A stretch of DNA of 60,000 nt from Diphasiastrum complanatum. Taxonomy: Eukaryota > Streptophyta > Lycopodiopsida > Lycopodiales > Lycopodiaceae. Below, one piece after another: positions 31,190-41,850 of the stretch. A program made the translations under genes and the position numbers. Under the pieces are notes generated by a model. That model was not told the DNA's origin. It saw only the letters and a program-made list of their open reading frames with translations, and ran no database searches. The first letter of the stretch is position 1, and the number at the start of each line of letters is the position of its first letter. The stretch covers positions 70,331,444 to 70,391,443 of the forward strand of contig CM055096.1 of assembly GCA_029204225.1 (NCBI GenBank), given 5' to 3'.

Positions 31190-32110
31190 TTGCAAGAAGA
31201 AGAGGCCTTGGAAGTTGCTAAAGCTGTAGCTGAAGTACATAATCCACGAACAGACGTTAATACTCAGTTACATCATCACAAAGAACCCTTCAAGATGACA
31301 GAGCCTGAAGCACCACAAATAGAACTGATTGTGAATATTTTGTTTAAACAGATGGATATTACATTGGAAGAATTTCTTAAGTTGGTGCCTCAATTAAAAG
31401 AAGTATTAACGGATAAATCAACTCAAATTGAACCAACAGTCCATCAGGAGCCACTATTTTGCGTCGGTTTTGAGGAATCAAACAAAGTACTAGAAGTAGG
31501 GAAAGTATGGGAAAGTGAGCAAAGAAACATTACCCTGCCAATACAACACAAATAGCTTGGTAAAGAGGCACCCGTGATAGATGGAATTTCAGGAGTTAAT
31601 CTTATTTCAACAAAGCTATGTGCAAAATGGGGCCTTACAAGGATGAAGCCTGCAACTTTTGCTATCAAACTAGCTGATCGTCCCAAGGGCATAGTGGAAG
31701 ACATCCATGTCAAGATTGTTGGAGTTCAGTTTGTCATTACTTTTGTAGTAATGGACTTACTTGATGCACCAAAAGTTTATCGTGTTTTATTGGGACGTCC
31801 ATGATTACGAGTTGCGCAAGTAATTTATAATGGGGGAACTATAAAGATTACATTTGAGAATCATGAGCAAGCAGTCAAAGTTGATCTAATCACTTGGACA
31901 ATCAAACTAGTGGTCCAAAAAGGAGATGATGAGTCATCAACAACGGATCATACTTGTGATCAACAAATAAAAATTTTGGGAGTTCATTATGACTCTCCAA
32001 CAGATATCGTTAATTGGAATCAAGCTCTTGCTACAGTGGACTGTACAGCAAGATATATGTGTCAAAGAGATGACCAATCAGAGTTGAGCACAATTCCGTT
32101 ATCTGATTGA
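31190..32110 (+). pseudogene. Gypsy B pre-protease region and protease
   Basis: 31190-31555 reads MTEPEAPQIELIVNILFKQM, ITLEEFLKLVPQLKEVLTDK, GFEESNKVLEVGKVWESE, closely parallel to gypsy G at 49.08-49.3 kb. A stop (31553-31555) precedes the protease: APVIDGISGVNLIS (active-site Asp), FAIKLADRPKGIVEDI and VYRVLLGRP, then TGA at 31802-31804 in place of the Trp of GRPWLR. It continues as LRVAQVIYNGGTIKITFENH. Confidence 0.85.
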
Positions 32111-32113
32111 ACT

Positions 32114-32856
32114 TTGGATACACCGATCACATTCCTAATGAATATGATGAATGTGACATGGATATCAACCGATTCCATTCCAGATCCTATTGAAGATGAA
32201 CTCATTCATGCCAGTCATGTCTTACCTTATGATGCAAATGCAGAACTTACTGATGAACAAATTTTAAATCATATGGATCCGACAAGGTTTGGAGTTCACG
32301 AGATTCCTGATGAACTGACAATAAAACCACCAAAAATAGTTATATTAAAGAAAGGAAATAATGCAGGACCAATGATGAAGAAACAAGCTTAGGAACATTA
32401 TATAGCATGGTTCTGAAATGGAAAAGCTCATTACGAAAAGCAATTTCGACAGGTGATCATAAAAATGTACCACCTTTATTGGATAAAGAAAAAAAGAAAA
32501 ACAAAGATGACTCTTCAAGTCATAATTCTCACAAGACATCACCTTCTAGGAAGCCATCGCCTCCTCAAACGATTCTTGCCAAGAAAGCTAAACGAAGATC
32601 CAAGGTCAATCCTTTTGAAACGAATAGTCAGATTCAATATAACATGACATGCCAGATCATTTTAAATGCTACACCTTGGATGAGGGTTATTATGCTACCA
32701 AAAGCTCATCGTGAACTTGAAGAGCAAGTGCCAGAAATGCAAGAGGTTTATGATGGACCAGCTAGAACTCAGCCTATGATCTTGCAGAACGAGGATAACC
32801 AGAAAAGATTGTTCGAGTTGGAACACAACTTACCACAAAACAGTTTCAAGAATTGA
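32114..32856 (+). pseudogene. Gypsy B protease-RT linker
   Basis: Reads TPITFLMNMMNVTWISTDSI, EDELIHASHVLPYDANAEL, DEQILNHMDPTRFGVHEIPD, then a basic stretch (KEKKKNKDDSSSH, RKPSPPQTILAKKAKRRS). The first part is the counterpart of the gypsy G sequence cut apart by copia E. Confidence 0.75.
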
Positions 32857-33703
32857 GGAAGTTGTTGATTAAATATCAAGATTGTCTTGCTTGGACATAT
32901 AAGGATCTAAAAGGATTCCGACATCAGTGATTGAGCATACAATACCATGGATACCTGATGCAGTTCCAAAAGTCACAAGGTTCTATTGCTATAATTCAAA
33001 TGTTACTAATCTTATCAAGGAGGAGTTACAAAGATTACTTGAAGTAGATTTTATTTACGAATTCCTAAGAAAAATGAGAAGATGAGAATTTGTGTGAATC
33101 TCAAAGCCTTGAACAAAGTGACGCGAAAGGAGCAGTTTCCGTTATCCTTTACAGAAAGCATATTGGATCCCCTAGGTGGAGCGCGAAGCCTACAATTTTT
33201 CGAATGGATTTAGTGGTTATGCCCAAGTTAAAATTGCACCTGCGGATCGACATAAAACAGCTTTTGCAACAGAATGGAGAAGATATGCTTATAAAGTTAT
33301 GTCATCTGGACTTTGTAATGTACCTAGTTTATTTCAGAGAGTGATGTAGTTTGCCTTCAAAGACCATTTACAGAAATTCTTTGAGATTTACTTGGATGAT
33401 CTTGGAGTCCATAATGTTGATACCGACCATCTGGATCATTTGAAAGAAGCATTTGAACGTTGTCGCAAGTACCAAATCTCCTTAAATCCAGAAAAGTGTC
33501 AGATTTGGGTTACTCATGGAGTTGTTCTTGGACATGTGATATCAAGGCATGGCATTGCTACGAAGTATTCCAAAATCAAAGTCATTTTGGAGCTACTGCC
33601 ACCAGGAACAATTCGAAGAGTTTATATTTGTGTGGGTCATGCGAACTATTCGCAAATATTTATTTTGTTCTTTGCAGACTTAGACGACCTATATAAAAGT
33701 TGA
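32857..33703 (+). pseudogene. Gypsy B reverse transcriptase
   Basis: Several frames. MRICVNLKALNKVTRKEQFP, the FSGYAQVKIAPADRHKTAF-like stretch near 33210-33260, VMSSGLCNVPSLFQRVM, then EIYLDDLGVH (33380-33410) with the catalytic YxDD, SLNPEKCQIWVTHGVVLGHV and GIATKYSKIKVI. A stop after VM and frame shifts make it nonfunctional. Confidence 0.88.
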
Positions 33704-34290
33704 CTGTTGTACCTATTTGGACGATTGAGACATTAGAAGCATTTGAGAAATTGAAAAAAGCTTTAGCTTCTGCACCGATTCTACGAGCTCCAAATTGGAC
33801 AATCGAATTTCATGTTCATATTGATGCATCAAAATATACTATTGGATCAGTTTTGATGCAGCCAAGAGAATATAAGAAAGGCTATCCTATCAGATTTGCT
33901 AGTCGACAACTTATTGATCATGAGAAGACTTACTCTACAACAGAATGAGAAGCGTTGGCCATGGTATTTTTCATAAAGAAATTTCAACATATCTAATGGC
34001 AACACATTTTGAATTTTATATCGACCATCAGCCATTGCTTTATCTAGTAAACAAGACATGCAATACGGAACATATTGCAAGATGGCTACTATTACTAATT
34101 GAATTTGATTTTCGAGTTGTGGTTTGAAAATGTAAACAACATTATCTTGCTAATCACGTCTCAAGGATCCATACAACACCAGTCAACACTGAAGAAATAG
34201 ATATTGTTGAATATCTGATGTTAGGCCAACCTAACAACTCTTTAACAAAAGAAACAATTGATTGCAAGCCAATTGTAGTGTCGTGGAATG
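33700..34290 (+). pseudogene. Gypsy B RNase H
   Basis: TLEAFEKLKKALASAPIL, FHVHIDASKYTIGSVLMQP (catalytic Asp in HIDAS), PIRFASRQLIDHEKTYSTTE, a stop at 33946-33948, then in shifted frames EALAMVFF, FYIDHQPLLYLVNKT, RWLLLLIEFDFRVVV and YLANHVSR. Confidence 0.87.
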
Positions 34291-35340
34291 GATGATATTC
34301 TAAAAAGATGTGTTTTACCACATGAAGTACATGATCTAATCATGTTTTCACATGATGGGATGAGAGGTGGACATTTAACAACTGATATCACTATTTGAAA
34401 AATTTTATAATCAGGGTCTTGGTGGCCTACACTTCATAAGGATACATAAAACTTTATTCAGTCACGTGATGTATGTCAATGAGCACGTCATCCGACAAAG
34501 CAGAATTGTGAACCTTTGCATCCGGTTCTATCACAAGCACCATTTGAAAAATAGGGAGTAGACTATGTTGGTCCTATTCATCCTGCGGCAAGAGGATCTC
34601 AAGCCAGATATATCATCGTAGCAATAGATTACATGACCAAGTGGGTCGAAGCAAAAGCAGTTCGCATTGCCGATGCAAAGTCTACAACTAAGTTCTTATA
34701 TGAGCATATCATTGTTAGATTTAAATGTCCTATCGAGATTGTAAGTGATCGTGGAACAACCTTTGTCAATGAAATGATCAAGTGTCTGTTGGAAGATTCT
34801 CTGCAAGATTATGACAAAAACATTTGAAACAGGCCATTTTGATTGAGAAGATAAATTTCATGCAACGTTATGGGCCTTCAGAACAACTTACAAAGTCAGC
34901 ACGAATCAGACACCATTTCAACTTGTCTATGGTTAAGATGTCATTATGCCAATTGAATTTTTTGTACCATCTTTATGCATAGCAGCAATAGAACGGTTGG
35001 ATGATGCAAAATATTTACAAATGCATCATGAGGCTTTGCAAAAATTTTGTGAAACCAGATTGATGGCAGTCCATGCACTCATAGCAAAAAAACTCATCGC
35101 AAGGCATGGCGTGATCGTTGTTTATACAAAAAAGATTTGAAAGAAGGAGATCTAGCATTGATGTATAAGACCAAATTGATCAAAGGGAGATTGAAATTTA
35201 CAGGTGAAGGTCCATACAAAGTGAAAGAAATATTGTCATGCGGAGTAGTTATATTAGAACACCTGGATGGAAGACGATTTGACACCTCAGTGAATGCCAA
35301 CTACGCAAGTTTTGGCAGCCAATTCAACCTGCATGATCAA
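34291..35340 (+). pseudogene. Gypsy B integrase
   Basis: The zinc-binding part is strongly decayed (34330-34520). The core reads DYVGPIHPAARGSQARYI (34560-34610), AIDYMTKWVEAKAVRIADA (34625-34670) and CPIEIVSDRGTTFVNEMI with the second Asp (34725-34780). The Glu-containing stretch is broken. The C-terminal frame 35137-35385 reads KEGDLALMYKTKLIKGR, KFTGEGPYKVKEILSCG (GPY/F-like) and RRFDTSVNANYASF, a normal end for this lineage. Confidence 0.85.
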
Positions 35341-35665
35341 AGATCTCCTCATTTTTACTTTTTGTTGTTTTACACTACTTGTTGATTCTTTCTTTACACA
35401 CTGATTTTATGGCTGAACGCTTTGGCATGTATGATTGGCTATTTATGCATGTGCATTATCTCAAGAGTGACCTTTCTTGGTGTCCTCTAATAGGCAAGAC
35501 ATTGTTACTACAACGATTGATCTGCCCCCTTCTACTTGGTTTCGGCATTGAACTAAGAAGCTAACATTCAAGAAAATGCCAACAAGCTTCTAAACAGGCA
35601 TAAAACAGTTCTTGTAAACAAGAAACAAGAAAGCACTAGTAAATAGATTCTAAAGAAGAGAATTT
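35341..35665. other. No gene recognised
   Basis: Spacer between gypsy B integrase end and the left direct repeat. A short frame at 35379-35564 shows no domain. Confidence 0.5.
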
Positions 35666-35957
35666 GTCAACAAAAAGACTTTTAGAAGAAATAGGATTAT
35701 AACTATCCCTATGGTAAGCATTGATATAGCATTACTTGCTGGAAAAGGAGAAACATTTATAACACTATGATTACGAGTCATTTTGTATATTTTTGTCACG
35801 GGTAGTAGTTGACTTACCCCGTCACCCTGCATTTTAAGCTTTATCAAAGAAAATCGAAGAAGCCATGTGTTACTAACCTGAATGGTAGACGAAACCGATT
35901 CTTATGAGGCGATCACATTTGCATTTTGCAGTTGAGAAGATTGACCTTCTGTATCCA
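35666..35957. repeat. Left ~290-bp direct repeat of the 35.7-39.9 kb unit
   Basis: Aligns over its whole length with 39630-39907: GTCAA...AAAGACTTTTAGAAGAA, GCATTACTTGCTGGAAAAGG, GGTAGTAGTTGACTTACCC, GGCGATCACATTTGCATTTT, TTGACCTTC(T/C)GTATCCA. Same orientation, scattered substitutions, one 8-bp indel near 35850. Homology begins and ends abruptly on both sides. Confidence 0.95.
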
Positions 35958-37051
35958 TTTCTAAGAATAGTCATTGCATGATTATACATATAAGAGACGT
36001 CCCATTAGTGTGAAGTATCATCCAAACAGGGTTACGGTTTCTTCACAATACGTAACTTGGAGCGTAGATGTTACGAGTGCTATACATACCTTATTTTTGT
36101 TGTCTACTAGAGTATGAATAGTATGTCTAAACCCCTTCGTGCTATTTATGCTGTAAAACTGTATGAAACATAGATAGTATTGAGTATTATCGACTTGTCA
36201 ATTTCCGTACAGAGTTCTTTACTGACCAAAGACATAGACACAACATATGGCATTTGCTTTGAATCATTTCTATCAGTAGCCATCGCTAGAAAGTAGCTAC
36301 GGTGTTTCCATGGCAATATTATACGTAAGAATGCGAAGATTTAGTAGCTATATCACAGGTAGAGAGGCGAGCTATGTATTCATCATAATTAGCGGCGCTA
36401 ATCAGCGTATTTTGCCCACATCACTCGTAGCGCTATTACTCATCTCCAGGGTCGCGATGTAGTATACACTACAAAGATGAAGGTTCCAACAACGATTTCA
36501 GGTTGTTTGCAGCGCTGCCTCATACTTTTATTGTTGTCAATATACTTCATACATATTCCTACAAAACTGGCCAGCGCTGGCTTCTACCAATCAGTGTGCT
36601 TGAAGCGAGTTTTCAAAGCAATCACAAATGCAATAATGGGCGCATAATCTTCTTACATGCATTCATAACTTCTGTAGTTATATCAAAGATGCCATAGATT
36701 ATTATTGAAGCTATCATTTCTTTTGCTATTAGAGTGTTCATAGCAGAAGTAAACCAGTATGAAGGCGACTTAGCAGTGTATTCCGGAGGTAGCTTTTCGG
36801 TTGTCGTAATGTGAGCACCAATAGTGCAACCCTTGGTATGCCAGAGGAAGAAGCAGAAGAAGAAGAAGAGAATGGAGGAGAGAGGGCGTGGAGAAAGTAT
36901 GAACCCCATTCTCTCTTTATATAGGTACAACTAAACAAAAAAAGTGTACAAGGAGCAATTGATCGTGTCCGTAGGATATTACTTCGATAATCTCGACCTT
37001 TGAGGTGGTATTTTACTACATTTGGAGTTTTGAAAATTTTCCCTCCAAAAT
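35958..37051. other. Noncoding arm inside the direct-repeat unit
   Basis: About 1.1 kb between the left repeat and the minus-strand coding remnant. Open frames at 36622-37055 on the minus strand overlap one another and contain low-complexity FFFF/SSSS runs from a GAAGAA tract at 36845-36872. No domain. Confidence 0.5.
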
Positions 37052-38722
37052 TCATAATAGGCCCTTCTCCAAAGAATTTAAGACAAAATTATATGTAGGA
37101 TCAGAGAAAAGAATAAAATCCGGGCTATCAAGTCTTTCTATAGCAAATTTATGTACAAGATATATGCAAATAAAACAAGCATTTTGCTGTGCTTTATCAA
37201 TTCCATTGACATATGAATGTTTGGTAATCCACTTGCATTCATCGTTGGCAGCTTCTTTTTTATGTAATGGGACAGTGTTCCCTTGAATTCATTTTTTGTT
37301 CTTTAAAAATTCTAGGGCACTTTTTCTACAAAAATCAGCATGCATTTCTACTTCTGTATCAGGGTACACATGTAAGAGTTTCATGAGTTTGAACCATCCA
37401 TTATGTAATTTCGTAGCAATACTTTGAATATTAGTATGTTGCAATACTATATGATTGAGTCCTTTTTCCAATGAATGTTTAAGGACCTTACTATTGATAA
37501 AGTTGCTTGCTACTTTGAGTATTAGTATGTTGCAATACTATATGATTGAGTCCTCTTTCAAATGACTGTTTAAGGACGTTACTATCGATAAAGCTGCAAT
37601 CTGTAGTTACAACATGACCGAACTTATTTGAAACAAAGCCTTTTAAATGTTTAAAAGTAGAGCACGCACGAGCAAACTTGAAGATTTTCAATTTGAAAAT
37701 TGCAGAAAACTTCATAAGGAAAATACCATTCTGTTTTGAAATTCGGCATGTATGACCAACCCAACACTATATCATCGAAGGACTCATCTATAAAGCCGAA
37801 TAGCTGAAGTAAGATGTGAGAATAAAGCTTCCTCACATGAATGGTCTCAAACATTCTATTGCGATAAAGTAAATGTAAACAGAGTTTTCCTTTTGCATAA
37901 TGAGCTGAAGGCGATCCAATGTATTTCTGATTAACTCCCTCCTTTCCAAAACCGTCTCGTCTTGCAATCATATCAATCTCGATAGAAATTCAGTTTCTTG
38001 ACTGGCAGAGTATCTCGAATGGAATTTTTGCTAAGAGCAGCTAGTTTACATGCCTGAACTTCTTTTTCAGTAAGATGAGTAAGAATGCACCAAAGCTTGA
38101 TGGGGAGATGAGCAATAAAATTGACAGAAGGAAAGCTCCAAAGTTTGTAAGAAGTGCGGGTGGATATGAGTAGTGCGAGCGGGTACAAAAGGGATTTGGC
38201 AATTTTTGGATTGGCAAAATGCAAAAGTAGATTAATCACCAATATATCACAGATATCCTGAGAGAATATTTCAAGTTGTGTGGCACTATCTTCATCCAGT
38301 TCATCTAAGAAGACAAGATGATTTGGAGAAGGAGGTGACTCGGGTATGGTAGGAGAGGGTTCAATAGAATGGGGGTCGTTCTCTTTTTCAAGACAAGCAA
38401 AAACTTTTCTAATATGAGAGTTATAAAATTCCTCTTCGTTCTCATATTTTTCCGCAATACCAACCAAATTTGAAGCCAATATTTCAATGGTACTCATAGG
38501 ATTGATCTTGGTTTTACCAATTCCAAGTATATCTTAACCCAATGTAAAGTATCCAAAAGGTCAATAAAGCAAAGCACTTTATCTTCGAGTTCAATAGCAT
38601 TACAGGTATTACGATCTGTCCCATTGATAAAGCTATGCAACATGACAACTTTTTTCATGCAAATGATCAAAGTTTGTATAAATAGATTAGGAGGAGGAAG
38701 GGGCTCCCCATAACCCAGATCT
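37052..38722 (-). pseudogene. Unplaced minus-strand protein remnant (multi-frame)
   Basis: Five open stretches in consecutive order that look like one decayed protein of 500 or more residues. (1) 38722-38490: FIQTLIICMKKVVMLHSFIN, GTDRNTCNAIELEDKVLCF, IDLLDTLHWVKIYLEL. (2) 38497-37973, 174 codons: STIEILASNLVGIAEKYENE, a Pro/Ser-rich linker, then FSQDICDILVINLLLHFA. (3) 37971-37651: YIGSPSAHYAKGKLCLHLLY. (4) 37715-37491: NKFGHVVTTDCSFIDSNVLK. (5) 37471-37052, same frame with one internal TGA (37289-37291): GLNHIVLQHTNIQSIATKLH, then SYVNGIDKAQQNACFICIYL and DPTYNFVLNS. The xxDKAxxNxCxxC...TYxxVxxS pattern recalls the N-terminal K-P-A-D-K-G...Y region of Penelope-like reverse transcriptases, but no RT core is present. 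I do not recognise the rest. Confidence 0.5.
37431..37612. repeat. 91-bp tandem duplication inside the minus-strand remnant
   Basis: TTAGTATGTTGCAATACTAT starts at 37431 and again at 37522, and the following 90 bp match with substitutions. Since 91 is not a multiple of three, the duplication shifts the frame and explains the change between stretches 4 and 5 of the coding remnant. Confidence 0.92.
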
Positions 38723-38725
38723 ACA

Positions 38726-38739
38726 GTGCCTTGATACCA
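38726..38739 (-). other. PBS-like site
   Basis: Minus strand TGGTATCAAGGCAC, directly upstream of the coding remnant and next to TCATG on its other side. It resembles the iMet-type PBS with two changes. It may be the PBS of an LTR-type element whose LTR lies to the right, or a coincidence. Confidence 0.4.
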
Positions 38740-39629
38740 ACATGAGGACTAAAAACATAAAACAAACCTATGTTAGCACATGAATCCAAGTAAGGTAAAG
38801 GTTTTGGTACTATCCCGGCCAAAGGATAGTCGGATTTACACCTCAAGGATGCATAGAGAGAGATTAACAAAACAAAGCTCCTCAAAACATAGGTGAAAAT
38901 TATACAGTACTAACAAAAGCATCGTGAAGCAAAACATATTTCAAGACATCCAGCTGGTACCTGCCACCATCCCACCACACAAATCCGCACAAGTTAGCAC
39001 AGTCGGGAAGACATGTGTTAACGCTGAATGTCAATTGTTATCCATGTACAAAATATGTTAAGCTCAACTAATCAACTTGCAATGTAAAATCGTGTTTTTT
39101 GTAGTCCAATCTTCCCTTACTATCAGTTATTACAAGTGATCGGCCAAACCATACTGGTACCATATCAAGGCATCCGCCATACTGATCAGTTTGATGGTTT
39201 TTTGTCTGTATCGTTTAATTAATATGACAATACGCATTTGAAAACAAGCCACATAAAAAAAAAAAAAATGTGAACGTGTAAGCAGTTTGGACCGGTACAT
39301 GAGTTGTGCGGCAAATCCATGCCATCCCATCATCATGTCTGTTAAACAGACGATGTACGGTGCTTGTGACTTCTTGAGGAAATCCATGCTATTCAAGAGT
39401 CCACAAACCAACTTGTCGTTCTTATGATTTTAAGCCATAATAATGCTTTAATCATTACCCAAGAAACTATAATTGCAAAATATGAAAATAGGAATTTGCG
39501 AATGCACACTTATACTAAGACCGGGGCGGTTCTCTGCCATTCAGACCTTATGAATGTATACGTTCTTAGCACAAATCCATGTACTTAAAAGAACTTACAG
39601 CAAGTACGCAAACCCTTGTTTAGAAAATC
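38740..39629. other. Noncoding arm inside the direct-repeat unit
   Basis: About 890 bp between the PBS-like site and the right direct repeat. It contains an A-run at 39255-39269 and no recognisable gene. Confidence 0.5.
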
Positions 39630-39907
39630 GTCAAAAGACTTTTAGAAGAAACAGGGTTATCATTATCCCTACGGTAAGCACTGATATAACATTACTTGCT
39701 GGAAAAGGAGAAACATTTATAGCGCTATGATAACGAGTCAATTCATATATTTTTGTCACAGGTAGTAGTTGACTTACCCTATCACTCTGCATTTTAAGCT
39801 TTATCGAAACAGCCATGTGTTACTAACCTGAATGGTAGATGAAACCGATTCTTGTGAGGCGATCACATTTGCATTTTGCAGTTGAGAAGATTGACCTTCC
39901 GTATCCA
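39630..39907. repeat. Right ~280-bp direct repeat of the 35.7-39.9 kb unit
   Basis: Partner of 35666-35957. It ends at GTATCCA exactly where copia C integrase sequence (IKCLRGDNGGQHISN) begins. Confidence 0.95.
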
Positions 39908-41850
39908 GATCAAGTGCTTGAGAGGTGACAATGGTGGTCAGCACATATCTAACAATTCAAGGCCTTTTGTGACGAGCATGGGATCAAGAGGGAGTATACA
40001 ACATCAAGGAGGACCCTACAACAAAATGGAGTGGTTGAAAGGAAGAATAGGACTTTACGTGAAAGTGCTAAATCTATGAGGTTAAGGGCTAATCTTGACA
40101 AACCATTTTGGGATCAAGCTTTGTTGTGTGCCAATTTCTTGTGCAATAGGTGGTCGAGTGCTATTTTGGATGGAAGGACACCTTTTGAGATGCTATTCAA
40201 GAGGAGGCCGAGTGTCAACTTTCTAAGAGCCTTTGGATGAACATTCTATGTCAACATTACTCTTGATGATAGGACCAAGGAGGATTCATCTTCAAGAAGA
40301 GGTCTTTTTGTTGGATATAGTGAGGTGATTAAAGCCTACAAGGTTTACATTCCTTCTACTAACAAAGTGATTGTTGGTAGAGATGTCATTTTTTGATGAG
40401 GGGAACATTCCAAAAGTGTCTCAGCATGATTGATGGTAGTGTGGATGGATCTAACATTCTTGACGTTGATAAGAAGGATTCTACTTTGGATGGTGATGAT
40501 GATGGACCTTAATCAAGTCAAAAGCCAAGGAGAACATCAAGAGAAAGACAAGTACCTTCAAGGCTCACATATGATCAAAAGGGTAAGCAAGTAGTTTATG
40601 GAAATTATGTTGCTTTCCTAACCTCTTTAGATGAGCCTACAAGTGTCGATCAAGCAAGGAAATAAGAGGAGTGGATCCAAGCAATGGATCTTGAGTATCA
40701 GGCTCTTATGAAGAATGGAACATGGAGATTGGTGGAGTTGCCTAAGGACAATAAAGCTATTGGATGAAAATGGATCTTCAAGGTGAAGACAAATCAATAT
40801 GGATCTATCAACAAGTACAAAGCAAGGTTAGTGGCAAAAGGATATGCTCAACAACAAGGGCTTGACTATGATGAGACCTTTGCACCTGTGGCAAAGATGG
40901 TAAGCATTCACGTCATCATTTCACTTGGTACACTTTATGGATGGGATCTATGGCAAATGGACATTTCAAATGCATTCTTGAATGGTGATCTTGAGGAGGA
41001 AGTGTACATGGAGCAACCCGAGAGCTACATTTCATCAACAAAGCCAAATCATGTGTGTCTTCTACAAAAGAGTTTGTATGGCCTTAAGCAAGCACCAAGG
41101 AGTTGGTATGCTAAGCTTAACACCTTTTTACTCTCTCAAGGCTTTGTTATGAGTGAGTATGATCATTCAATTTATTATAGGTTTGCTAGAAATGATATTA
41201 CCATCTTGCTAATCTATGTGGATGATATCATCTTGAGTGGTGGAGACAATCAAGATGTGGAGGATATCAAGAATGCTCTTAAGAAATAGTTTGGTGATCT
41301 TGGTAATTTGCATTACATTTTGGGATTAGAAGTCATTAGATCTTCTCAATCTACTTTCATTTGTCAAGAAAAGTATGCTAATTCTATTCTAGAATTATTT
41401 CATATGGTAGATGCAAAAGCTATTGACACACCTATGGAGTCTCATATAAAGCTAACTATAAGAGGTGATGAAAGATCCTTCGAGGACATTACTCTCTATA
41501 GGAAGCTAGTTGGTTCACTCGTCTATCTAACCATTACTAGACCTGATCTAAGCTATTGTGTTGGAAGATTGAGTCAATTCATGCAAGATCCTAGTGAGGA
41601 GCATTGGAAGCTAGAAAAGCGAGTTTTGAGGTACATCATTGGAACTCGAGATTTTGGCATATTGTATGAGGGATCATCATCTAATCTTTTTGGATTTTCA
41701 TATTTGGACTATGTTGGAGATGTAATGGATAGGAAATCCATTAGTGCTTATTGTATTCTCATAGATGATGGAGCTATATCATGGATGTCGAAGAAACAAG
41801 CCACTATCTCATTGTCATCTAGTGAGGCCGAGGACAAAGCTCTTACACAT
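39908..41850 (+). pseudogene. Copia C: integrase C-terminal half, RT and RNase H
   Basis: Ty1/copia pol, plus strand, a lineage different from A and E. Integrase: CLRGDNGGQHISN (second catalytic Asp), GVVERKNRTLRESAK (third residue, Glu), FWDQALLCANFLCNR, DGRTPFEMLFKRRPSV. RT: WIQAMDLEYQALMKNGTWRL, KWIFKVK, KARLVAKGYAQQQGLDYDET, FLNGDLEEEVYMEQPE, SLYGLKQAPRSWYAKLN and LLIYVDDIIL with the YVDD active site (41210-41240). After a stop at 41287-41289: LGLEVIRSSQSTFICQEKYA, RPDLSYCVGRLSQFM, then RNase H WMSKKQATISLSSSEAED, where the element breaks off. Only a handful of stops over 1.9 kb, so the fragment is less decayed than most here. Confidence 0.92.

Larger units (their letters stand above)
29890..35340 (+). 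mobile_element. Gypsy B, Tat/Athila-like element without visible LTRs
   Basis: Plus-strand gag, zinc knuckles, protease, linker ORF, RT, RNase H and integrase in gypsy order over 5.4 kb, broken by many stops. The left end is a sharp switch from copia A integrase; the right end fades after the integrase C-terminus. It is the same lineage as gypsy D (44.75-47.4 kb) and gypsy G (49.04-49.87 and 55.46-55.54 kb). No chromodomain is seen. No LTR, PBS or PPT could be assigned. Confidence 0.88.

Noticed and set aside
36622-37055. Two minus-strand frames of about 100 codons
   Set aside because: Overlapping frames rich in Phe/Ser from a GAAGAA tract; no link to the unplaced coding remnant, which starts below a stop at 37052.
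39255-39269. A-run as a poly(A) tail of a processed pseudogene or LINE
   Set aside because: No coding sequence precedes it on the plus strand and no target duplication was seen; it lies inside the direct-repeat unit.
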